NCBI GenBank assembly: GCA_018668635.1
Contig: JABJCN010000224.1
Location: 1 to 41,474, forward strand
Reading direction: 5' to 3'
Origin: Opitutia bacterium
GTDB taxonomy: Bacteria > Verrucomicrobiota > Verrucomicrobiia > Opitutales > JABJCN01
DNA: 41,474 bases
The notes under the pieces are model-generated. The model did no database searches, was not told the origin of the DNA, and saw nothing but the letters and a program-made list of their open reading frames with translations. The translations under genes were made by a program, and so were the position numbers. Shown one piece after another: positions 34,343-41,474 of the stretch. How positions within the stretch are numbered: the first letter of the stretch is position 1; each line of letters opens with the position of its first letter.

Positions 34343-34500
34343 TTACTTGATTGGCAACAGCTTGTATGATTATGATGTTTGCCACACGCTGAATGAGCAT
34401 TTCCCTTTCGCATTACCTGTTGATATTTGTCAATTTCTCAACTCCCTTTCGTGCTTCCCCATGCTACATTATTTCTTACTCCTTTTAATCTAATTAAAAT

Positions 34501-34529
34501 TTGACTCGCGCGTACCTGTTCTTCATAAT
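34501..34529 (+). promoter_or_regulatory. Candidate sigma-70 promoter for the giant modular protein
   Basis: TTGACT at 34501-34506 and CATAAT at 34524-34529 are spaced by exactly 17 bases. Transcription would start near 34536, giving a leader of about 87 bases before the ATG at 34623. Confidence 0.45.
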
Positions 34530-34622
34530 TCTAATCTTTTCCTTACCTAGCCTTCAACCCACCCAATCTATTTCTGCCCTTGCCTTGCCAAGTCAGATGT
34601 TAACCCCCCTCTATACATGTTG

Positions 34623-37600
34623 ATGAAACTGCGTTCCGTAAAACGCTGGCTGATGCCATTTACCATTATGTTAGCTGCTTTTTCCGCATGGGGGCAGGAC
34701 AAGTTAGCCGTTTCCTACGGTTCGGCTTTTGAAGGTTCTGCGGGCTCCATCTTTGCTTCATCGGACGGGACGGGTTTTACTGCAGAAAACATCGGTGTCA
34801 TCGCATTCGGGTATTTTTCGTCCGGATTCGATGAAGAGGTTGCGGCAACTGGCGAGGATATAAATTCCATTCTCGCCAATTATCAGGTGATGCACAGTGC
34901 CGACTTCTCCACTGCCATGGCTCCAGGGTATCTGAACACGGGAGGCTCCGTTGATGCCGCAGGGGAGGGGGAGAGCCCCTATCTTATGACTTTTGCAGGC
35001 ATTTCTGACATTGCGGACAAAGCCAGCGCCCAGCAATACGGGCTTTTTACAGACTCCAGCTTTACATCGATCACCGCGGGTGGCAGTCCGGTCCCAACAG
35101 ACTACTCTATTTCCAGCCTGACTTACGATACAGTCCTGCTGGGGAAGGAAGTTGTTGCTGGTGGAATTGGTGGTGCCAATGCATACGCATCTGCCGTTGT
35201 TTCCGGTGGCGGTGATCCGGACCCGGGAGATACAACGGTTCCTGTCATTACCTTGATTGGTGATGCTGCGGTGACAATTACAGTCGGTGATGTTTACGTC
35301 GATGCCGGTGCCACTGCCACGGATGATACCGACGGTAACCTGACTGACCAGGTCACTGTAATCGGCGATGACTTCGACATTAGCGTGGCCGGTGCCTACA
35401 CTATTAAATACAACGTCTCCGATGCCGCGGACAATGCTGCTATGGAAGTGACCCGCACCGTGACAGTTGAAGCACCAACCCAACCCGGGGACACCACATT
35501 ACCGGTTATTACGCTCATTGGTGAGGGTACTGTGACAATTACCGTCGGGGATGAGTACACCGATGCGGGTGCAACCGCGCAGGATGACACGGACGGAGAT
35601 ATTTCCGATGATATTGAAGTTTCGGGTGCCGACTTTGATCGAAACAGAGCGGGGACCTATTCAATCAAGTACAACGTATCCGATGCGGCAGGTAATACTG
35701 CAGACGAGGTGGCTCGTTCGGTTGTGGTTCTGGATAATACCGATGTTGGGGATCTTCTTGTTGGCGAAGGTGAGTCCGCGACTGGCATCACTGCAAATAC
35801 GACTTCCGACTCCGATGGGGATGGTATAACTGACGGGGAGGAAGAATATGTTCATGGGACCGATCCTGATCTCTTTGATACTGATGGCGACGGACTTTCC
35901 GACTTCTTGGAGATTTTCACTCACAAGACCAACCCACTGATTAAAGATTCGGATGATGATGGCTTTAATGACGGCCAGGAGGTTGCTGGTGGCACAGATC
36001 CTAATGATGGGGATTCTGCTCCAGCACAGCTTCCTGCGGTCAAGATTTCCACGGTTGAAATTAATGGCTCCACGGCAGTCGTCACCATTCTTGATTTAAT
36101 CGGAGACACGGACCATTGGCATATCAGTCTCGACCAGCCTCTTTCCCAAGTGGGGCCCGCTGGAGGGGAAAGCGTTGAGGAGGGTCTTGTTTTTACCTAT
36201 GAAGACATTTCTGCCGGCGCTCATACCGTCTATGTCGGTCCTGTAAATGAAGCGCATGAACTGGTTGGCGAAGTAGATAGTCGGTCCTTTAGCATTCTCA
36301 ACACGAATGGTCCCTTGGTCAGTGTCACCTTTGGCTCCAGTTTTGCCGATAGCGATGGCTCTATTTTTACCACTTCTGATGGGAAGGGCCTGGACGCATC
36401 CAACCCTGGTCTCCTCGCATTCGGATTCTTTAACTCCGATTTTGATGTAATATCCTCGGCTGCCCAGAAGGATACGTCCAATCTTATCTCCCAGTTTAAT
36501 CCGCTCTACACTTCAGACTTTAGCTCGGCAGCTTCTGCGGGCTTCCTGACGACTGGTGGAACATTTGCTGAAAATGGTGTTGGTTCCCAACCTTACCTTT
36601 TTCTCCTCTCGGGTATCGACGATTTCTCGCACGCAGAGTCAGCAGATGAATATGGGCTCTTTTCACATAGCGGTCTCGCCCCAATACCCAAGGGTGGTGA
36701 ACCTGTTCCGAGTGATTACAGTATTGCCAGCCTTGTTTATGATCAGGTTCTATTGGGTACAGAGATTGCCGGTGGAGGCTTTGGCCAAGGGAATGCCTTT
36801 GCCTCCGCTCCGATAGCTTGGACAGGCGAGGATTTGGTGCCTCCGGAGATAACCTTGTTGGGCGAAAATCCATTATCTTCTCCTATTGGAAAACCATTCA
36901 TAGACCCAGGTGCCAAGGCTACAGATAATATTGATGGGGACATCTCTTCGCAGATTCTTAACGATGCCGCCTCTGTCATCGACAACCTCAAACCCGGCAA
37001 GTATATTGTAACATACAGCGTTCGTGATGGTGCTGGTAACCGGGGGACTGCTACCCGTGAGGTGATCATTGAATCTGCACCCACTCTTGAGATAACCGCT
37101 CTTAGGGTTATCGGAAACGATGTCTTGGCAACTATTCTCGCTGAAGGTGATGCCTCTAAATATGACCACTGGCACTATCAATTGGACCAACCACTTTCCT
37201 CAACAGGACTTGCGAGGGGAACCCGTGCGGAACCCGGGACACAGATTTATTTACCCGGTCTTGAAATGGGAGAATATGTTCTTCATGTTGGCCTTGTTGA
37301 CGAGCAGGGTGAACTTGTTGGGCTCCAGGTTAATGAATCCTTTAAAATCGAGGACGAGCTTCTTCCGCGAGTAGAAATTTCATACGGATCGTTTTTGGAC
37401 GGGGAGGATGGTACACTCTTTGGGAACCAAGGCGGAAAATCCTTTAGTTCAGTGAATCCCGGAGTAATTGCGGTCGGTTACTTCCCTGAAGGGTTTGACG
37501 TGGGTAGTGCTGTGACATCAAAGGATATATCCAGCCTGCTAATAAATTTCCAAACTCTTTCTTCAGGGTCCTTTGCCCAGTTGCCGGAATCAATTGCAGG

Positions 37601-40600
37601 CTTATTATCCGTAACCGAGGTGGTTTTTGACGACAGTGCCAGTATCGGTCGAAAACCCTACTTGGCCCTTTTGGCAGGGATTTCATCCGATGAATCAATC
37701 CATCTTGCGACGGAGTATGCGCTTTTCTCTGACAGTACATTTTCTCCTATTCCTGCTGGTGCTGAGCAGATTCCTCCCAAATATGATCTTGTCCGTTCGA
37801 CTTTTGATGAAGTCTTGTTTGGTTCTATTGTTCCGGAGACCGGACTTGGCGGTGGTAGCTCCTTTAGGACGCAGACTGTATTTGGATTTGGCGATGCCAC
37901 TGCGCCGGATTCTCTTACAGGCAAGGTTTTATTCCGAAAAAGTGCATCAAAGGGGCCTGTTGCCATCTCTATAATTTCAGACGATACATCCCGCCAAACA
38001 GAGTTTGCAGAGGGAACATCGGTAGACTTAAAAAGTTCATACACAAAAATCGACAAACGCTCTGGAGAACTGACTTTGACTCGTCAAGATGGCTCTTCAC
38101 AGCTTCTGGTGCTTGATTTTCGAACATTCGATGATATTCGCTATTCTCTACAGGAAAAGAATCCTGAAGGTGAGCCTATTGGTAAGCCAATTAATTTATC
38201 TGCTCAACTGGCTCCCATCGCCCTTGTTGAACATTATCAAGGCAATTATTCGAGTCAGTTGCCTGACACGCTTGTAATTACTAGAGACAAGTCGGCCTCA
38301 CCCTTGGGGACTCCAGCTTACACTCTGACGCTGGTCAATCAGATTGATCTCTACTATGATGAGGTTGGTGCATTCCAACGGGAGGATAACCCTTGGGTGA
38401 TTACCTCCGGTCTTGGATTTAATGTCTCTGCTTCCGGGTGGGGAGAGGGAGGAAAGTTCACCAGCTTGGCCGATGGTGTTTACAGTACAACTGACTCAAG
38501 CGGTGCAAAAACGGACACGACTGCATTTGCTCGCCTAACCAATCGTCCAGACTCTGATTTTTTCACATTTGCCTTTTATGGTGCAGACCCTGCCAGCCTT
38601 TCTGGTGCTGTGGATGAAATGAATCTCGGTGCGACTGACCTGCCAGCTGGTACCGAGGTGACTCTGACCTTCGAATATAAGAACGGCCCTGTCCGCTATC
38701 TTATTCTAAACGGGGCGGAAATGAGTGCCTACCAACATGTTAAACCTGGTCCCGGTTCCCCGGGTCAGATTCGTATCACTTTTGCAACGGTCGATCCACC
38801 GGGATCAGCTTCTGATAAGGCTGGTTCCATCGTGAAGTCCTCTCTTGGCCTACATATTCAGCTCGGTGGGGAACATGATTATCAGGGAGCGCTTTTCCTG
38901 ACAGATATGCTTTGGTCTGATTTGGACGCACCAAGACTGACCGATCCATTAGATCCTGTGGCATCATTTAATGTCAGTGGAGAGGCTACTCAGGCTGTTG
39001 CTTTTTCCGCCTACCTTCCCATGTCACTCATGCGGAAATTTAACCTTCCTGAGCCCTGGAAAATTCGAGCGGCCCTTAAGACATCCGGCGACGGGAAGGT
39101 TCATTTCATTACCGGCAGCATGGAGGATGGCCCAGATGACTTTGGTTCTGATTTTATTCGGCAGGTCTTCATTAAGGAAGCTCCTGTTGAAGGTCTGGAC
39201 AGAGCACCGCCGGTTATTTCCCTCAACGGCCCCGCATTGTTAAAATTGACTATAGGTGATGTATTTGTTGATCCCGGGTTTAATGCACAGGATAACATAG
39301 ATGGCGATCTAACTGCCCAGGTTAAAGTGAGTGGGGATGATGTTGCTACAGCTAGCGAGGGAGTCTACCTCGTGAAATACAACGTGTCTGATGCCGCAGG
39401 AAACGCTGCCAGGGTTGCTGTTCGAACTGTTCAAGTCCAACTGCCCGATCCAAGCTTGGTGGATAATATTCCCCCGGTTATTTTTCTGAAGGGGGAATCG
39501 ACCATCAATCTTGTCGTTGGTCAGCCCTATATTGAGCCAGGATTCAAGGCTACGGACAATAAGGATGGCAATATTGCTAATGCTGTTGTTGTTACTGGTG
39601 CAGATTTTGACAGCAATGTGGTCGGTGCCTACCAAATTAAATACAACGTCTCTGATGTGGCGGGCAACCCTTCTAAGGAGAAATTGCGTCAAGTGATTGT
39701 TGCGGAACCTCTCTTGGACAAGACAGCGCCTGTTATTACATTAAAGGGTAAGAACCCGCACAAGATTCTTGTTGGAAATCCTTTCGTTGACCCCGGGTTT
39801 TTAGCGGTCGACGATGTGGACGGGAATCTTGCAGACAAGGTTGTCGTGACCGGCGCCGATTTTGATAGTACTTTTGCTGGTGCGCACACCGTCGAGTATC
39901 AAGTCACTGATGTGGCAGGCAATGTCAGCAAGGTGTCACGTGCGGTTCGGGTCTTGGATCCCGCTGGCCCCACTCAGGATACCACCAAGCCCGTTATCAC
40001 CCTTCTGGGCGAGGCAAGTATGACTATCTCTGTCGGTGATGTCTATTCAGATGCCGGAGCAACTGCAGTTGATGATACAGATGGTAATCTTACGGCAAAC
40101 ATTGTGGTCGCAGGTGCAGATTTTGATAGCAATGTCCCTGGTGACTACACCATTCGTTACAATGTGAATGATGAAGCAGGTAATGCTGGAGTGGAAGTCA
40201 TCCGCACTGTGATTGTTCAGGAATCTCAGCAACCGCCCGCACCGACTATTGCCATCGCGTCTATTACTGCCAGTGGTGGCAATATTACAGTGACCATTAA
40301 TACACCAATCGGCACCTTTGACCATTGGCACGTAAGTCTTGACCAACCTCTGGCAGAAACTGGTGTTGCTGGCGGAATTGAAATTTCTTCCGGCCTAACT
40401 CATGTTTTTGAATCGGTACCCACAGGTAATCATACTATTTATGTGGGCCTTGCAGATGTGGCGAGCTTCTTGGTCAGTAGTGTTGCATCTGGTAACGTAT
40501 ATGTTCCTAAGACGGATGGTCCAAAACTGGCAATATCCTTCGGTTCCGCATTTGAGGGTTCAGATGGCTCGATTTTTACATCCAGCGACGGCAAGGCACT

Positions 40601-41474
40601 GGACGACTCCAATGCCGGTGTACTTGCTCTCGGTTTCTTCGGTTCTGATTTCGATGAATCTGATGCGGCCATAGGCAAGGATATTGACAAGCTCCTGCAG
40701 AACTTTGTCCCATTATTCTCCACTAATTTCGATGCTGTTTCCGCTCCTGGGTTCCTCAGTACTGGAGGATCTGTAATCGCAGACGGTGTGGGACAAAAGC
40801 CCTATGTCTTCCTGCTGAGCGGCGTGGATGATTTCAGTAAGGCTGGCTCAGCCTCTGAATACGGCTTGTACACGGATAGCGGGTTTTCCGTTCTTCCTGA
40901 TGGTGGTTCGCCTGTCCCTGTGGATTTCTCGGTGAACAGTATGAGTTATGATACCATCCTTTTGGGCAAGGAAATTGGTTCAGGTGGATTTGGGAATGGC
41001 AATGCCTACGCATCTGAAATTTTAGTTGTCGTACCGGCAGATACGACCAGGCCAACAATTACTCTTCATGGTCAGGCTTCTGTAACACTTACTGTTGGCG
41101 ATGTCTTCACAGATGCTGGCGCAACTGCGATGGACGATACTGATGGCGACTTAACAGCCAATCTTGTGGTTACTGGTTTAGATATAGATACCAATATTGA
41201 GGATTCCTACACCATCCGTTATAATGTTGTTGATGCTGCTGGTAATGTCGCGATAGAGGTGTCACGCACTGTGGTCGTCGAGGCAGCGGAATCTGAACCC
41301 GATACGACCAAGCCTGTCATCTCGCTTCTTGGCGATGCTGCTGTTACTCTCGTTACTGGCAATGTCTACACCGATGCAGGCGCAACGGCAATGGATGATA
41401 AGGACGGAAACCTAACTGCTAATATTGTAGTGACTGGCGGCGATTTTGACAGCAACGTGGAAGGGGACTACACC
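34623..41474 (+). CDS. Giant modular extracellular protein, 3' end outside the window
   Basis: An open frame of 2,284 codons with no stop before the window ends. A signal peptide (MKLRSVKRWLMPFTIMLAAFSAWG-QDK) leads into four cassettes. Cassette 1 is A1, Ig1, Ig2, TSP3 repeats, C1. Cassette 2 is A2, Ig3, C2. Cassette 3 is A3, an unassigned region (residues about 1090-1520), Ig4-Ig7, C3. Cassette 4 is A4, Ig8, and Ig9 cut by the window end. Ig units are of the DUF5011/Cry22Aa-like kind ('DTTKPVITLLG', 'DAGATA.DD.DG'). A is a repeat of about 165 residues and C carries 'DHWH.SLDQPL'. The composition (acidic, few Cys) suits a calcium-stiffened surface adhesin or biofilm protein. That role is inferred from architecture alone. 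Confidence 0.85.
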   Translation, partial: MKLRSVKRWLMPFTIMLAAFSAWGQDKLAVSYGSAFEGSAGSIFASSDGTGFTAENIGVIAFGYFSSGFDEEVAATGEDINSILANYQVMHSADFSTAMAPGYLNTGGSVDAAGEGESPYLMTFAGISDIADKASAQQYGLFTDSSFTSITAGGSPVPTDYSISSLTYDTVLLGKEVVAGGIGGANAYASAVVSGGGDPDPGDTTVPVITLIGDAAVTITVGDVYVDAGATATDDTDGNLTDQVTVIGDDFDISVAGAYTIKYNVSDAADNAAMEVTRTVTVEAPTQPGDTTLPVITLIGEGTVTITVGDEYTDAGATAQDDTDGDISDDIEVSGADFDRNRAGTYSIKYNVSDAAGNTADEVARSVVVLDNTDVGDLLVGEGESATGITANTTSDSDGDGITDGEEEYVHGTDPDLFDTDGDGLSDFLEIFTHKTNPLIKDSDDDGFNDGQEVAGGTDPNDGDSAPAQLPAVKISTVEINGSTAVVTILDLIGDTDHWHISLDQPLSQVGPAGGESVEEGLVFTYEDISAGAHTVYVGPVNEAHELVGEVDSRSFSILNTNGPLVSVTFGSSFADSDGSIFTTSDGKGLDASNPGLLAFGFFNSDFDVISSAAQKDTSNLISQFNPLYTSDFSSAASAGFLTTGGTFAENGVGSQPYLFLLSGIDDFSHAESADEYGLFSHSGLAPIPKGGEPVPSDYSIASLVYDQVLLGTEIAGGGFGQGNAFASAPIAWTGEDLVPPEITLLGENPLSSPIGKPFIDPGAKATDNIDGDISSQILNDAASVIDNLKPGKYIVTYSVRDGAGNRGTATREVIIESAPTLEITALRVIGNDVLATILAEGDASKYDHWHYQLDQPLSSTGLARGTRAEPGTQIYLPGLEMGEYVLHVGLVDEQGELVGLQVNESFKIEDELLPRVEISYGSFLDGEDGTLFGNQGGKSFSSVNPGVIAVGYFPEGFDVGSAVTSKDISSLLINFQTLSSGSFAQLPESIAGLLSVTEVVFDDSASIGRKPYLALLAGISSDESIHLATEYALFSDSTFSPIPAGAEQIPPKYDLVRSTFDEVLFGSIVPETGLGGGSSFRTQTVFGFGDATAPDSLTGKVLFRKSASKGPVAISIISDDTSRQTEFAEGTSVDLKSSYTKIDKRSGELTLTRQDGSSQLLVLDFRTFDDIRYSLQEKNPEGEPIGKPINLSAQLAPIALVEHYQGNYSSQLPDTLVITRDKSASPLGTPAYTLTLVNQIDLYYDEVGAFQREDNPWVITSGLGFNVSASGWGEGGKFTSLADGVYSTTDSSGAKTDTTAFARLTNRPDSDFFTFAFYGADPASLSGAVDEMNLGATDLPAGTEVTLTFEYKNGPVRYLILNGAEMSAYQHVKPGPGSPGQIRITFATVDPPGSASDKAGSIVKSSLGLHIQLGGEHDYQGALFLTDMLWSDLDAPRLTDPLDPVASFNVSGEATQAVAFSAYLPMSLMRKFNLPEPWKIRAALKTSGDGKVHFITGSMEDGPDDFGSDFIRQVFIKEAPVEGLDRAPPVISLNGPALLKLTIGDVFVDPGFNAQDNIDGDLTAQVKVSGDDVATASEGVYLVKYNVSDAAGNAARVAVRTVQVQLPDPSLVDNIPPVIFLKGESTINLVVGQPYIEPGFKATDNKDGNIANAVVVTGADFDSNVVGAYQIKYNVSDVAGNPSKEKLRQVIVAEPLLDKTAPVITLKGKNPHKILVGNPFVDPGFLAVDDVDGNLADKVVVTGADFDSTFAGAHTVEYQVTDVAGNVSKVSRAVRVLDPAGPTQDTTKPVITLLGEASMTISVGDVYSDAGATAVDDTDGNLTANIVVAGADFDSNVPGDYTIRYNVNDEAGNAGVEVIRTVIVQESQQPPAPTIAIASITASGGNITVTINTPIGTFDHWHVSLDQPLAETGVAGGIEISSGLTHVFESVPTGNHTIYVGLADVASFLVSSVASGNVYVPKTDGPKLAISFGSAFEGSDGSIFTSSDGKALDDSNAGVLALGFFGSDFDESDAAIGKDIDKLLQNFVPLFSTNFDAVSAPGFLSTGGSVIADGVGQKPYVFLLSGVDDFSKAGSASEYGLYTDSGFSVLPDGGSPVPVDFSVNSMSYDTILLGKEIGSGGFGNGNAYASEILVVVPADTTRPTITLHGQASVTLTVGDVFTDAGATAMDDTDGDLTANLVVTGLDIDTNIEDSYTIRYNVVDAAGNVAIEVSRTVVVEAAESEPDTTKPVISLLGDAAVTLVTGNVYTDAGATAMDDKDGNLTANIVVTGGDFDSNVEGDYT
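35809..36015 (+). repeat. Three TSP3-type calcium repeats in the giant protein
   Basis: Three DSDGDGITDGEE-type units occur back to back, each ending in 'GTDP' or 'TNP'. They form the rigid calcium-bound stalk that often separates globular surface domains. They occur only in cassette 1 of the visible part. Confidence 0.88.
36030..40508 (+). repeat. C module (DHWH domain), three copies
   Basis: Copies lie at about 36030-36306, 37077-37355 and 40242-40508, roughly 90 residues each. The invariant Asp-His-Trp-His is encoded at 36111, 37164 and 40320 and is followed each time by '(I/Y/V)SLDQPL' or a near match and then 'G.H.(V/I)YVGL'. Each copy closes a cassette directly before the next A module. 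Confidence 0.78.

Larger units (their letters stand above)
34199..34622. other. 424-base divergent intergenic region
   Basis: The region separates the cyclase-fold gene from the giant protein. It holds a hairpin-forming inverted repeat (34302-34342) and one good sigma-70-like promoter (34501-34529). The stretch from about 34400 to 34620 is pyrimidine-rich on the plus strand. I see no small gene, tRNA or mobile element in it, and no clear ribosome binding site before the ATG at 34623. Confidence 0.6.
34701..41028 (+). repeat. A module, four copies (about 165 residues each)
   Basis: Copies lie at about 34701-35200, 36315-36821, 37368-37893 and 40524-41028. Shared features in order are 'SFGSAFEGSDGSIF', 'GVxAxGFFxSxFD', 'LLxxFxxLxSxxF', 'GFLxTGGS', 'PYLFLLSGIDD', 'SEYGLFTDS', 'GGxPVPxDYS' and 'YDxVLLGxEI'. 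Copy 3 is the most diverged. I cannot match this module to a named family. Confidence 0.75.
35229..41474 (+). repeat. Ig-like (DUF5011/Cry22Aa-type) repeats, nine copies
   Basis: Units start at 35229, 35490, 36831, 39198, 39462, 39717, 39978, 41040 and 41301 (the last truncated). Each spans about 81 residues with 'PVITLLG', 'VGDVYTDAGATA.D..DG.LT', 'V..AGADFDSN..G.Y.I.YNVSDAAGN' and a closing 'R.V.V'. Four lie in tandem between 39198 and 40220. Codon choices differ between copies, so the duplications are not recent. Confidence 0.88.

Noticed and set aside
34758-35483. Minus-strand open frame of 241 codons
   Set aside because: It is antisense to the signal-proximal A and Ig modules of the giant protein. 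Similar antisense frames recur over other Ig copies.

Overview
This window most likely comes from a Verrucomicrobiota bacterium (Opitutae/Puniceicoccales-like, probably marine). The evidence is the mix of families: lamin-tail-domain proteins, TSP3-type calcium repeats, aromatic-rich and 'LEFALGLNP'-type verrucomicrobial C-termini, PQQ-like beta-propellers, a two-part FtsX-type permease of more than 1,000 residues, an SSS symporter paired with DUF3311, and a terpenoid-cyclase-fold repeat protein. The assignment rests on sequence style, not on a phylogenetic marker. No rRNA, tRNA, CRISPR array, insertion sequence or phage module was seen.

Layout. (1) 1-725: the 3' end of an MscS-type channel gene converging on a DUF2809 gene. 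(2) 746-25618: an almost unbroken minus-strand run with mostly short gaps or overlaps. In transcription order it holds two PQQ-like propeller genes, DUF3311 and an SSS symporter, a stand-alone adenylate-forming enzyme overlapping an aldehyde dehydrogenase, an iron-type alcohol dehydrogenase, a third propeller, a HemN/HemW-like radical SAM protein, a UbiC/DUF98-type chorismate lyase, a halogenase-like flavoprotein, a glycosyltransferase, a hotdog thioesterase, a half-size DMT-like membrane protein, a PaaK-like adenylating enzyme, a MacB/LolD-type ABC ATPase with its giant permease, a small secreted protein, and a TonB-dependent receptor. (3) 25730-26272: a divergent MarR regulator. (4) 26359-34198: surface or secreted proteins, namely a cupredoxin plus 14-repeat TSP3 protein, a 1,324-residue lamin-tail protein that carries a circularly permuted phosphodiesterase, a DUF4177 protein and a membrane-anchored cyclase-fold protein. 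(5) 34623 to the end: the first 2,284 codons of a giant modular extracellular protein.

Working model (inference). The minus-strand run is an undescribed biosynthesis and transport cluster. Chorismate lyase would supply 4-hydroxybenzoate. The adenylating enzyme, aldehyde dehydrogenase and alcohol dehydrogenase would reduce an aryl carboxylate to aldehyde and alcohol. The flavoprotein, radical SAM enzyme and glycosyltransferase would decorate it. The ABC/FtsX and DMT-like proteins would move it, and the MarR protein would sense an aromatic acid. No ketosynthase or carrier protein is present, so this is not an aryl-polyene or flexirubin cluster.

The two strongest oddities are the permuted phosphodiesterase inserted cleanly and in frame inside a lamin-tail domain, and the giant protein built from repeated A-(Ig)n-C cassettes, where A is a module of about 165 residues that I cannot match to a named family.
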